Assembly (NCBI GenBank): GCA_944739405.2
Contig: OX123209.2
Location: forward strand, 8,563,217 to 8,627,216
Length of the DNA: 64,000 nucleotides
Source of the DNA: Euclidia mi
Lineage: Eukaryota > Arthropoda > Insecta > Lepidoptera > Erebidae
Reading direction: 5' to 3'
This document shows positions 1-10,424 of this stretch, piece by piece. The notes under the pieces were generated by a model. That model made no database searches. It was not told the origin of the DNA and worked only from the letters and a program-made list of their open reading frames with translations. Both the position numbers and the translations under genes were made by a program. How positions within the stretch are numbered: the first letter of the stretch is position 1; each line of letters begins with the position of its first letter.

Positions 1-225
1 TAGGGATGGGAACTAACGTCAAATGTTGACATTATACAAAGATTCTCAGGGATATTTTTCTTATGAATAATAAGGAAAAGAATTAATAATACAAGGCAAT
101 ATGTTAAATTTGACTTTATTTCGCATGACACTGTTTATTTTATGCCGAATGATGCATTATACCTGACTATTTAGCTGTGTGTTATTTCGTTTTTAAAATG
201 CGCATTGCATTGTATCCCATCCCTA
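1..225. repeat. Possible short MITE with 10-bp inverted ends
   Basis: The first ten bases (tagggatggg) are exactly inverted at 216-225. The DNA between is AT-rich and has no coding potential. This is compatible with a small non-autonomous DNA element, but the left flank is outside the window, so no target duplication can be checked and a chance 10-bp match is possible. Confidence 0.3.
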
Positions 226-519
226 TGGTCATATTTATGCGACACGCGCGATAGACAACGAAGAAAAGTCCAAGCTGCCAGTTACTGTTTTTGTTTAAGT
301 TTTTTCAACGCTTAGAGCTATGACACATAATTTTAAGTAGTTGTTATAAATAATAGCTCTATTTAATAATAGTTTTAATTGTACGTGTACCACGCAGTTA
401 ATAAGACGAAAATAGAACGAAAAAATCAAGCATGTTCTCTGTCGCAGAAATTCAACACGAGCGGTAGGGACACGGAAATATGTGTCGCATATATGCGACA
501 CAAGCGGTTAAAGGGTTAA
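226..519. repeat. AT-rich segment ending in piggyBac-like terminus
   Basis: A perfect 20-bp palindrome around gtgtcgcata/tatgcgacac sits at 483-502. It is followed by a C/T-rich end which, read on the minus strand, runs TTAA then CCCTTTAACC (TTAA at 516-519). piggyBac-superfamily elements insert at TTAA and often begin with CCY. A second tatgcgacac core lies near 236. No matching left end with TTAA was found, so this is at most one end of a decayed element. Confidence 0.25.
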
Positions 520-865
520 CCAAATGTGTATCAATATTTTTTACTATTATTACTCTAAACTATAACCAATAAATGATTAACTAAAATAAAATAGTTGTTT
601 TAATATTGTTGACCCTATTTTATAACTGCTACTTTCAATCAGCTTTTCCATGTGACTAAACCACCCTAACATTCTTATTTTTTTCCTGCCCACAATATTG
701 ACTCACCACTTATTCTGATAGTTCCATAATTTCTCATATACGAAATCTGAATCTGAATGTTCTCAATTTCAGTGTATATGTTATCACTTTGCTATAATGC
801 ATCAGTGTAAACAGATACCACTTCATAAAAAGCCAGATCAGCTTTTAACAATAAAACACAAAAAG
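520..865. other. AT-rich non-coding stretch
   Basis: No open frame with recognisable content, no repeat structure and no RNA gene were seen here. Confidence 0.5.
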
Positions 866-953
866 ACAATGCTAATATAGGGACATTGTATGCCTAATAG
901 GTTGTATACAAATACAACCTACTAGGCATACAATGTCCCTATATTAGCATTGT
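866..953. repeat. Near-perfect 42-bp stem hairpin with 4-base loop
   Basis: Bases 866-907 are the reverse complement of 912-953 with a single mismatch, leaving a four-base loop (908-911). Transcribed in either direction this would fold into an almost perfectly paired 88-nt hairpin. It lies about 190 bp beyond the last exon of the Myb/SANT pseudogene. It could be a tiny palindromic MITE, the collapsed remains of a TIR element, or a small-RNA precursor. Confidence 0.75.
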
Positions 954-1681
954 TATTTTGCATACCTTCAAAGTACTTAAAGCAAATTATGCATCATTAG
1001 ACATTTTAAAAGTACCATGACTCAAAAATAAGGACAAAATGTATGACATTTGATAGGGATTTCAATTGATACACAGTAACAAATTATTTGTAACATTATT
1101 CATTTAGATTTTTCTTTAAAATCTCCTCTGCAGTTTGTTGCTCTATTATCGCCTTTTATAATTTTCTTCACCTGCTTTTACCAACCACTGTTTCTCCTGT
1201 ATAACTAACTGGTGAACTTCTTCCGCCCGCTCTTGTATTCGTAAGTAATTGTTCTGCCTTAACTGAAATTCTTCCCTAATGACCCTGGTTCTTATATTTT
1301 TATCGCCTCCACCTAAACAAAGTTAAAAATAAACCTTTTAATCTAATACTTATATTCAATATCACACTATTACATCATGTACATAAACAATTTGAATTTG
1401 TTAGAATGCCAGATAGGTATTTTATATATTTGAATAGAATTGTTGGTAAACCACTCACAAACTACATATTTTTATTACATTCTATTTTGACTTACTGAAA
1501 TACCTCCGAAAAACCCTGCCTGGTTCTTCATAGTCAGAAGCTGCATTTGATTTAGAGCATAGTACAGTTATTAGTTGAATAGTGTAATGAATAATACTTA
1601 CTCGGTGTCTGTTGTCCACTGGCACTGCAGTCAGTGTGCTGTGATGCAGATCTTCGAAACTGTTCTGTAAAAAAAAGAATA

Positions 1682-2974
1682 CGAGGGGAGTTCAATGTAC
1701 TCTCGGTATGGGTATGAAGGAAAAGGCGGAAAATTCTGAATAAATTTTATTTTTCAATATACTCCCCTAACATCTCAAAACATTTATTTGTTCGTGAAAG
1801 TAACTTTTCAATTCCCTCTGAAAAATATTTTTCTTCATGGCCCGAAAAATGTTCGTTTATTGCTCCCTTCAACTCTTCATCGTCCGAAAAATGCTTTCCA
1901 CGAACGTCTTTTTTAAGATTAGGGAATAGATAATAATCACTAGGAGCCAGGTCCGGACTGTAGGGTGGATGATTGATTTCTTCAAATCCGTACTCCCGCA
2001 CAGCAGCCTGGGCAAGGCGCGCCTTGTGAACCGGCGCGTTGTCGTGAAGCAGCAACACACCTGCGGTTAATTTTCCACGTCTTTTTTCTTTAATTGCCTC
2101 CTTTAAATTAATCAGGGTGGTTGCGTAGGATGCAGCAGTAATACTTTGACCTTTTTTTGTGTACTCAATTAGCAAGATTCCCTTAGAATCCCAAAACACC
2201 GTGGCCATGAGCTTTCCTGCGGACGGAGTGACTTTGAACTTCTTCGGCGGGTCTGATCATTTTTTGTGCCACTGCATAGACTCTTGCTTGCTCTCAGGGT
2301 CATAGTGATGAACCCACGTTTCATCACCAATAACAATCCGATTGAAAATACTTTGCAGATTTTCACCACAGAGGTCCAAAAACTCCTTACAACAGTCAAC
2401 TCGCACTTGTTTCTGTAGCGCGGTGAGCATTCGCGGCACCCATCTTGCACTGACCTTTGACAAATTCAGGCGCTCATGAAGGATTGTGTGAATGGTACCC
2501 ACAGATAGCTTAGTCATTTCTGCTAATGTTTTCACTCTTACACATATCTTCAAGTACAAGTTTTTCGACTAATTTGACCTTTTCTTCAGTAGCGGCACAA
2601 ATTGGCCCACCAGCGCGGGGGTCGTCTTCAATGCTCTCTCTACCCCGTTTGAATTCACTTGACCACTTCTGTATTATAGATAATGAAGGCGCAGAATCTT
2701 GGTAAACAGCCACTATTTCTTCATGGATAATTTTTTGAGTTATTCCTTGTTTTGTGAGGAATTTTATCACCGCACGATGCTCGATTTTTTTCATCATTGT
2801 CGAATCAGTGATCATAGTTGTCTTTTCGCAATGATATCTTGAATACTAATGGTGGCAATTAAATGAAATTTTGTATTTATACCCTCAAAGAGTGTCATTA
2901 ACTAATGAGATAATTAAATTACCCTTATCATTAGTATATCACCTCGATACCGAGAATACATTGAACTCCCCTCG
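1682..2974 (-). mobile_element. mariner element, 1293 bp, complete with TIRs and TA duplication
   Basis: Inverted ends of 28 bp (1682-1709 and 2947-2974, one mismatch, starting cgaggggagttcaatgta) are flanked by TA on both sides (1680-1681 and 2975-2976). Length and TA duplication fit the Tc1/mariner superfamily. It encodes a decayed transposase on the minus strand and sits in an intron of the Myb/SANT pseudogene, in the same orientation as that gene. Confidence 0.93.
1747..2815 (-). pseudogene. mariner transposase (DD34D), degenerate
   Basis: Three pieces cover the protein. The N-terminal helix-turn-helix (2510-2815, including SIIQKWSSEFKRGRESIEDD) lies in one frame. The first catalytic Asp (VIGDETWVHHYDPES, within 2257-2559) and the C-terminal part (1747-2208: HDNAPVH and YSPDLAPSDYY) share another frame. 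Exactly 34 residues separate the second and third Asp, the mariner DD34D signature. A TGA at 2257-2259 and a +/-1 frameshift near 2530-2550 interrupt the frame, so it cannot make a full transposase. The family's enzyme cuts and pastes at TA sites. Confidence 0.92.
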
Positions 2975-3707
2975 TAATAAAGAACATAGTCATTGCAGCC
3001 CATAGTTATGTTCCACTGCAGGGCCTACTAGGTAATTTGGCTGAAAAATCTTATAACACTTCAGGTTTTACTTCTTTTATAGTCAGTTACCTAATGATGC
3101 TAATACTTCTTTAGTTGAATTTTACCACACCCACAGTCCGGCAAGGGGAAAGGGATAACACAATGTTTTCCATCATCACATGTAAGTATATAATGTTATA
3201 AGTACATTTAATAGAAGAACAAATTACATATTTCAATGTCTGGCTCAGTTTCTACCACAGTGTATGTCTGTGACATTTGACCAGGTTCATTTTTAACTGT
3301 CTGGGATGAGGGAGGATTGCTTTGAACTAAGATTTCTGAAAAAATGTTGAAAAATGAATTAAGTACCTTTATAAAGGTTGTTTACATTGAGTATAAATGT
3401 AATACATATACATGTTATACTTAAAGACAAATCTTTAAAAAAAATCTTTGATCAGTATCTGTTGTAGCCTGTGTAGGTGATATTATGTTATCACTATCAA
3501 AAACATATCTCAGCTCGACATCTGTCTACTCTGTCAGAGCCGCATCAATCAGCATATGATCATCACTTGAAGTCCCTGGCTGAGGTTGGAAAGGCCGTCC
3601 ACCTGTCTTCATGCGCTATCTTTTATCTTGAGATAATAGAGCTTTTTTGCGTGTCTTTAAATTATCCCAACACTTTTTTAATCGTGCTTCAGTTCTCTAA
3701 AATTTTA

Positions 3708-4064
3708 AAATATATATTAGTGATACTTCTCTAATAATGCTTTCTAAAATACTACAGTAAACAAATGTGCTTATTTTATATAGCAAAGCGAGTATTTGCT
3801 ATGAAGATATCTACAAAAAAATACCACGCTCTATAAACATGTTAGATATTAATATCTTACATAGTTTATTGAACGTGGTGTTTATATATATTAATGATAC
3901 TTCTCTAGTATTTTTTTCTAAAATACTACAAGTAACAAATGTGCTTATTTTATATAACAAAGCGAGTATTTGCTATGAAGATATCTACAAAAAAAATACC
4001 ACGCTCTGTAAACATGTTAGATATTAATATCTCATATAGTTTATTGAACGTGGTGTTTTACAAT
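3708..4064. repeat. Two tandem copies of a 174-bp AT-rich unit
   Basis: The unit containing caaatgtgcttattttata and accacgctct is present twice, the second copy displaced by 174 bp, with about 90% identity. Each copy has a small inverted pair (accacg/cgtggt). It lies in the first intron of the Myb/SANT pseudogene, so it is intronic and non-coding. Confidence 0.8.
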
Positions 4065-4305
4065 GAAATATGACCAGCTAACGCCAAAAGATAAGCAAAT
4101 TAGCCGGTTGCAGTATGAATATATAGTTATTTACCTTGTTATTAGTTTCTATTGAATTATACTCTTCCACCAAACGGGCCCAAGCCGCTTTCTTTATAAT
4201 GGGGTTACCGGCAGCTAATGTTGACGTTGAATTTAACTTATATTTTACAACTAATCCCTGAAGACACAACTTTTCTGACTCACTAAATACTTGTCTAGAA
4301 GACAT

Positions 4306-4735
4306 ATTTAATTAAATATTATTTCACACGCGAAGATAGAAATTTATCAAACAAATAAACAAACGATACGAATTTGACACAAGCGTAACCTTGAGCATTG
4401 ACGTGACAGGGAGTCCTTGTCACGTCAATGCCTCCCTGTCAGGGACGCGTTACAGATTACTCAAAAAATCTAACAGTTTGTTGACTTTCGAATGAACTAA
4501 AGAATGAACATAGACAAAATATTCAAAGAGCATGCTCCAGTCTACGGTATAATGAAGTATTTGATGACGTATAATCTCGACTCGACCTTACTCGAGGGAC
4601 CTCGAGATTTCCTCAAGTCAAAACCAAATTATAACTAAGAATACAAATTTCGAGGATTCCTTGAGGACAACCTCAAGTTATCCTCGGCTGAGTGCGAGTC
4701 GAGCAACTTTTGAGGAAACGTCTAAGAATATGGGT
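4306..4735. other. Upstream flank of Myb pseudogene with 13-bp inverted repeat
   Basis: An exact 13-bp inverted repeat (cattgacgtgaca at 4396-4408, inverted at 4418-4430) contains the TGACGT core recognised by CREB/ATF-type factors. Further on is a cluster of ctcgag/cctcgag words (4577-4700). No coding potential. It could hold the promoter of the Myb gene or be a terminal repeat; the sequence does not decide. Confidence 0.45.
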
Positions 4736-4737
4736 GT

Positions 4738-5400
4738 TAGGCTCCTCTTAAAAGGGGGGAATTCATCGCGAGACATTCCGGGGATGTCTCAATATTATCG
4801 TGGCAGGACAAGAAACGAGTAACCATGATTTCTACTTGTCATGTTACATCTACTGCCTTGCCTACAGTTTTGTCCCGACCAACATCTCGGCCAGTACCAT
4901 TTAAACCACAAGTGGTACTGGATTATAATAAATTCATGGAGGGAAGGGATCGACATGAAAGACCAGTTTTCGAGCCTTATTTACTAGAAAGGAAACGTTG
5001 TGCCTAATGGTACATGAAACTTTTTAAACGCTTGCTTAATGTATCTATCCTCAACTCTCGCACTCTTTTGCAATCATCCACACAAAAACACCATGATCAT
5101 TTAGCTTTTCGCCTTCAGCTTGTAGATTCCATCCTCACTAATCATCTTGTACATTGTCCCCGGAGCCGTAGTAAAACTATTGCCATCAACAGATCTACGC
5201 ACCAACAACTCGAAAGATTCGTCTTTTCTACACATTGGCCCATGTTACTCGAACCGACAGAAGGCAGTACAGCGCGCAAGCGCGATTTCACAAAGCGTTG
5301 TGTTGTTTGTCTTCAGAAAGGCATCAAATCCCAGAAAACGCCATATTGCTGCGAATCTTGAAAGGTGCCACTGTGCATAAAGGACTGTTTCAAAACATAC
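4738..5400 (+). pseudogene. piggyBac-family transposase, C-terminal remnant
   Basis: Reading from about 4738, the frame has WQDKKRVTMISTCH, VVLDYNKFMEG and, after a stop and frame change, WYMKLFKRLLNVSILNS and HLAFRLQLVDSILTNH, ending in a cysteine motif (CVVCLQKG and later CC). This is the usual order of the last third of a piggyBac (DDE_Tnp_1_7) transposase. The third catalytic Asp normally in GVDKxDQ is embedded in a corrupted GRDRHERP. The N-terminal two thirds are absent. Compare the fuller copy at 31.6-35.5 kb. Confidence 0.85.
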
Positions 5401-6090
5401 CATACAACACCATAGTAAACATAGCATTTATATACATATATGCTTTCTTCTCCATTTCAATTCTTCCCGATTATTCATGAATAACTATTGTGATAGGTAT
5501 TTCATGAAAGCGGAGTGCAAAGTGATATGCATATATAGTTTAGTTTATGTATTTATTCATCCATGTATCGTTTATGTATATATTAATATAAGTACTTTAT
5601 TTAGTAATACACAAATTAAATATATCGACGGGGAACCGAACGGCAGTGCGGCGGGGGCACAGGCCGGCCACGGCTGCGCATCTTTCGCGCAGTGTCCGGG
5701 TCAGAATCGACGCGACTACACGCTGCCGAGTGCAAAGCGCACCACACAGCGGCCGCATATCATAATAAGCCCCGCGCCGCGCATTGCGAGTTAACAAAGA
5801 GTTTACAAGCGTACATAATAATAAAATAATAGTTATAACGAACAAATCATGTAAGTACATAAAATGTGTAAACCTTACAATAGCTGTCATATTTTCCGAC
5901 CTTTAGCCTAAATATTCTAATGATACTCTTGTTATATTTTAGAATGGTAAAAATACACAAAATAAAAGATGGTGTTTGCTAACCATCATTGGTTGGTTGA
6001 TATTTGTAAGCAACAAGCACCTATGCTCCATTTCCACGAAAACCACAAAACAAAGTTATAATAATCCTACTATATATTAGGTACAAGTAC
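5401..6090. other. Non-coding stretch with a 150-bp GC-rich island
   Basis: Mostly AT-rich, but 5630-5790 is strikingly GC-rich with many CpG (aacggcagtgcggcgggggc) in an otherwise AT-rich region. No protein family or RNA gene is recognised. It may be a transposon promoter or TIR remnant. Confidence 0.4.
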
Positions 6091-6091
6091 A

Positions 6092-7590
6092 GCTGATAGT
6101 GTGATGGAGGCAGCTGGAAAAAAGAACGTGATGCTGCAATTGCCGAAGGGCGCGTAAATAAAAGCGGCATTGCTTGCATTGACGTTATTGTCGATGGTGC
6201 TTGGAGTTAACGTTCCCACAACACGAACTATTTCGTCCTAACTGGAGCTGCAGCTATCATTGGAAAAAGATTTGGTGAAGTATTGTTCATTGGAATTGGA
6301 GTAAAAAATAAATATTGTTGCATCTGTGCGAGAGCTAACTATAAAGGTATCGAGCCAGTCGACCATGTTTGCTACAAAAACTATGGCGGATTGTCCACGA
6401 GTATGGAGTCGGACTTGCTGTTTGAAGGATTCAAACAGTCAATTTCTAAGCACAATCTTATTTATGAACGTATGTATGGTGGCCGATGGTGACTTATGTA
6501 CGTATAAAAAACTTTTGGAAGGACGTCCTTATTTTGATTGCACGGTCGAGAAAGTAGAATTTAAAAATCATATTTAAAAATATGTGTAAAAAGCTGAAAT
6601 GTATAATAAGCAGAGAAACCAAATATCCATCAAATCTTAGAAAAAAAATAACAACACATAGAATACTTGCTACTAGAAAAGTGATTTGCTGTTCGATAAC
6701 TGAACACACACACATTAGTCATTGACTTCCGATGCAAAAGTAAATTTGCTGTTCACTGACATCACAAATACTGACATCACAAATTCTTACAACCATGCAT
6801 TTGGAAACCATGAACACTCATCATCATCAGCCTTTAACAGTCTACTGCGGGACTAGGCCTCTCCTTTGAAAGGAGGAATTGGCCTACTATACCACGCCAA
6901 ACGGGTTGATATAGGGTTTGTACCAAGTTTTCTTTCTCTTACAGAGCTGTTCTCTGCAGAATATGCTCCCTCTGTCGGCTCTTACGACACCCATGGGATG
7001 ATATGGGGTGGTGACATTCCGTATTGTTAATTCGTCACCACACGGAAATGAACACTGCTATCCATATTATTGCAATAGCCAGAAATACAGTGAAGATTTT
7101 ACATTGATCTTGAAAACGTGTTTTATATGGCACAGAATAAAGTATATTGTAAACACTGTCGCGTCTAAAGCTAGAAGTGTCATGCACAATAGTGATAGAA
7201 ATAGAGGTGAGTCGTTTAACAGCATTATTGCTTAATTTGTTGGGGGAAAAATATTTTTTTCACTGCGCCGTGCATATGAATAAAGATGCAATGCTGCAGT
7301 CAAGTGGTTGCATTTAACACAAAACATCCTCTTTCAACTTTACATAGATCCATTTTGGGACGAAGTCCAAGGGCAGCTGTGAAACAAATAGAAGAGAGTC
7401 GTTGTAAATAACGAATGCGTGCTTCTCAAGCTATGAGAAAAAGAAGAAAGTAAAGTTTGGGCACCCAAGACAGATCGGCTGATAAAAACCACGGCGAAAA
7501 TTGTCAGAAGCCGGACATGCAAGTAATTTTTTAAAGTTTGCAATGGTCGGACAATGAAAGACAATAAATTAAAAAAAAGAACAATTTGCA
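6092..7590 (+). pseudogene. Mutator-like (MULE-type) transposase, decayed and split by a SINE-like repeat
   Basis: Fragments in changing frames read NKSGIACIDVIVDGAWS, GAAAIIGKRFGEVL, GVKNKYCCICARAN and KNYGGLSTSMESDLLFEGF, then DGDLCTYKKLLEG and KNH (to about 6600). After an inserted repeat they continue with HCYPYYCNSQKYSEDF, NRGESFNSIIA, FVGGK and FSLRRAYE (7050-7340), then GRSPRAAVKQIEESR and ASQAMRKRRK. This order matches the arthropod family annotated as Mutator-like transposase domain, with the DGAWS aspartate and the GDxxxxxKKL aspartate as likely catalytic positions. Several stops and frameshifts and the 229-bp insertion show it is dead. The family assignment is from memory of motif order, not a search. 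Confidence 0.7.
6819..7047. mobile_element. SINE-like insertion with 9-bp target duplication
   Basis: The direct repeat atgaacact flanks it at 6810-6818 and 7048-7056, and the Mutator-like coding sequence resumes directly after. It contains two blocks common in lepidopteran repeats: catcatcatcagcctttaac at the left, and gctcttacgacacccatggg with ggggtggtgac at the right. The right block also occurs in the SINEs at 31.7 and 54.1 kb, so they share a 3' module. Confidence 0.72.
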
Positions 7591-7892
7591 ATGATTATCG
7601 CGTGAATGGTTAGAGCTTTGAAGAAAACTTCTCACAGCATCAAATTATCATCAATCAATTAGAACTACAATCAATGTCAAAATTGAGCCATGTGGTCTCT
7701 TTATTTGACAAACATAAACCGTTTTAGGTGCTACACCAGATGGAGATAGGTGAAGACACTAGTTGAAATAAAGTGTCCCATTACAGCATTCAAAACATCC
7801 ATTGACGAAAAATATTTTTTGGCAGATCTCAAAAGACAGCCTCGTTATAAATAAGAAGCATGCGTGGTACCTACAAGTCCAAGTCCAACTCC

Positions 7893-8712
7893 TTATCAAC
7901 GTAAAGATAGATAGTCTAAATTAGCTTGTATTTTTTGAGTTAGATAGCCGTCCCATCATAAAGCAACTAAGTAGCCTTTGTTATGATCACAACCAAAGAG
8001 TGCCAGGGTCCGGCAGGCAAGCGAAGCGATGGTACGGTTAGTTGCTTTCTATAACGTCATGTAACATCGCGCATGTTTTCGTTCGTCCCGTGCTTAAATA
8101 TTAGCAGTGGTGGAGAATATGGAATCTACAGGTACTTTAATTTATAAAAGTTTTGCTTTTGTACCACTGAAATCAGATCCATTTTTCTAACATGTACGAG
8201 TAATTTCGAGTGACTTGGATCACTCCGACTACCTGTAAATAAAAGAGGATAGTGTCACATTGAGTTGATTTGAGTTCTTAAAATTTACAATAATAACAGA
8301 GAACTAACCATTAAAGCAAATATCAAAGACAGAAAGCGGTACCCAGCGGAACTTTTTTTGTAAGTCTAAGAAAACATAGATTTTAAAGAGAAATTTGTCT
8401 AAATCCGCAACATAATATTTTAATACCTACGATTACATTATCATTTATTATAATGCATTTATAAAATGTACATACCTGTAGATTCCATATTCTCCACCAC
8501 TGGTAATATTTAAACACGAGACGAACGAAAAATATGCGCGATGTTACTTGACGGTACAGAAATCAACTAACCGTACCATCGCTTCGCTTGCCTGCCGGAC
8601 CCTGGCACTCTTTGGTTGTGAACGTAACAAAGGTGACTTAGGTGCTTTATGATGGGACGGCTATCTAACTCAAAAAATACAAGCTAATTTAGACTCTATC
8701 TTTATGTTGATA
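7893..8712. mobile_element. Fold-back element with ~240-bp inverted arms
   Basis: 7893-8134 is inverted at 8474-8712 with high identity, around a 340-bp AT-rich centre. At the inner edge of both arms is the sequence atggaatctacaggta, that is an ATG, four codons and a perfect splice-donor consensus, pointing inward from both sides. The arms also carry accctggcactctttggttg. No transposase is encoded. The arrangement suggests a non-autonomous element whose long termini include the promoter and first exon of its parent. Confidence 0.82.
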
Positions 8713-8724
8713 AATAGCTTTTTG

Positions 8725-9300
8725 GCCGCCTAAAGTAGTCATTTTGCCGTCTGTGCGCCGCTAAATACGAAACGAAATTGAGCTCATCGCAATCCAAAGT
8801 ATTAGGGCATCCATCCGAGGACGAGTTGAAGGTACAACATCTGATAATATATAGATATTGTTACGAGCTGGGGTTCGACATCGTACGACATCCAATGCTA
8901 TGCGCTCTCATGGGGCTCCCACATTGTACACCTTTAATGCACCTCTGCTACGAGTATGTGGCCCCTTCACAGCCGCACAACTTGTGCATTTGCGGCACCA
9001 ATCCTCGACGTCATCCCGACAGTGGAGCCAATAAAACCGCTCTCGGATCCTAGTAAGCGTCTTCTTAACTCCCATGTGACCTCCCGAAGTACCATTGTGA
9101 TAGAGCTGCAAGACTTCCGGCACCTTAGTTTTAGGCACTACCATTTGCAAATGGCACTGGTTACCGCGAGCGTTTTCCCATTTGCGGCACAGAACTCCAT
9201 CTTGGACAATCAAGCTTTCCCACTGTGCCCAATAATCTTTGGTGATAGGGCTTGTAGGGACACATTATGCTGATTTAGTAGTTTGGCGCCGAGCACGTTA
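8725..9300 (-). pseudogene. Ty3/gypsy integrase zinc-binding (H2C2) domain remnant
   Basis: The frame 8908-9213 gives IVQDGVLCRKWEN, then YHNGTSGGHMGVKKTL and WCRKCTSCAAVKG, the HHCC zinc finger at the N-terminus of Ty3/gypsy integrase. Upstream on the same strand the frame includes DYWAQWESL-like residues. Downstream, after a frameshift, comes ERIALDV, the start of the catalytic core. Integrase inserts retrotransposon cDNA into chromosomes; this piece lacks the catalytic core and is non-functional. Confidence 0.88.
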
Positions 9301-9706
9301 GTTTTGTACAGCCAGTCACTTGTAACACCGAGCCGTAGACGCACGTAGGGGAATATATACCTACTGTGCAATACCATATTTTATTTCTCTAATCCCTGTA
9401 CTCAGTACATATTAGGCCTTGGACTTAGTAACGCAACGCAAGTAAGTTAACCCTAGATAACTAATCATTCGTCGACGGGACGACGCCCTTAGTGCGAATG
9501 AGTGATTTGCAAACTTTACCCCCAGCGTTTCTCTATTCGTATACCTTAATAATAGTCAAAAACAGTGCAGCACGTGCAGCAATGGTCTACACACGCCTAT
9601 TAGGAAGTTACTTACACGCATCGCGTCACCCGCTCGACGAAAGTTTAGTTACTACGCAACTTTTCTGCAAAGGTATGTAATTTATATTTTCGTCACTTTT
9701 TCATTT
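9301..9706. other. Unassigned stretch ahead of the Harbinger transposase
   Basis: No family recognised. A good splice donor (gcaaag|gtatgt) lies at 9671 and an acceptor (cattttag) at 9709, 37 bp apart, and joining them keeps the frame with the transposase. However, the open frame before the donor (9492-9671) does not resemble a Harbinger N-terminus. It may be unrelated DNA joined by 5' truncation. Confidence 0.4.
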
Positions 9707-10299
9707 TAGTGTTATTAGTGGAATTATTATTTGAGGAAGAAGTGAAGGCTGGATTTCGCAGTATTTGTGGGTTTAGACATGTGATAGGTGCAATTGATTG
9801 CACACACATTAAAATTAAAAAAGTTGGTGGAGACATTGCCCAATATTATATCAACAGAAAGGGAGTATCCTCAATTAACGTGCAAGTTGTCAGTGACTCC
9901 AAATTGCAAATTAGAGATATTGTAGCACACTGGAGAGGCAGCAAACATGACTCTCGAATATTTAGAGAATCACGTCTGCAACAGAGGTTCAAAAATGGAG
10001 AATTCCATGGACGCTTACTCGGAGACGCAGGTTATGGGCTAACTAGCTGTTTGTTTACACCTGTACAAAATCCTTACGATGTGAAGGAAGAAAGATATAA
10101 TAAAGCTCATATCCTTACCAGGAACCCTATAGAAAGGTGCTTCGGAGTATGGAAGCAGAGGTTTCGGTGTTTGTTGCAAAGATTTAGCGTCTCTTTGGAG
10201 AATGTAAAAACATACTTGGTTGCACTTGCTGAACTGCACAATATTGCAATGAAAAAGGAGAGAAAATGCGGAAATTCTTCAAATGTTTCAGACTGGTAA
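9707..10299 (+). pseudogene. Harbinger (PIF-type, HARBI1-like) transposase, 5'-truncated
   Basis: The frame carries GFRHVIGAIDCTHIKIKK (first catalytic Asp), VAHWRGSKHDSRIF (second), LLGDAGYGL and NPIERCFGVWKQRFRCL (third acidic residue), ending in LAELHNIAMKKERK. This is the DDE_Tnp_4 domain of Harbinger transposases in canonical order. About 195 codons are open, but the usual N-terminal 100 or so residues are missing and the frame opens at a splice acceptor, so I call it truncated. Its partner, the Myb-like gene, is convergent on the minus strand starting 125 bp downstream, as in complete Harbinger elements. The partner's 5' exons are now 26 kb away because of a nested insertion. Confidence 0.88.
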
Positions 10300-10424
10300 T
10301 CAACCACCAATTCATCAACAACAGAGACAGGCAGCAGACAATACTACTGGACAAACTGCAAGACAGTTGTTTATAAGAACATATTTTTAACAAATATTTA
10401 ATTAAAATAAAAGAACAAGTTTTT

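Larger units (their letters stand above)
1146..4305 (-). pseudogene. Five-exon Myb/SANT-like (zeste-type) DNA-binding protein gene, broken
   Basis: The exons read on the minus strand. Exon 1 is 4135-4305, starting MSSRQVFSESEK and holding the first part of a Myb_DNA-bind_5 domain (KKAAWARLVEEYN), then a gtaaat donor. Exon 2 begins at 3696 after a tttag acceptor and continues the domain (RLKKCWDNLKTRKKALL) into an acidic stretch with DSDNI. Exon 3 is 3228-3335, exon 4 is 1602-1664, and exon 5 is 1312-1146, ending in a charged helix (REEFQLRQNNYLRIQERAEE) and a stop. Two in-frame TAG codons lie in exon 2, so it is probably dead. Such proteins accompany Harbinger transposases and also exist as domesticated host genes; the second copy at 10.4-37.4 kb sits beside a Harbinger transposase. 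A mariner occupies the intron between exons 3 and 4. The exon 2 donor is not certain. Confidence 0.7.
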
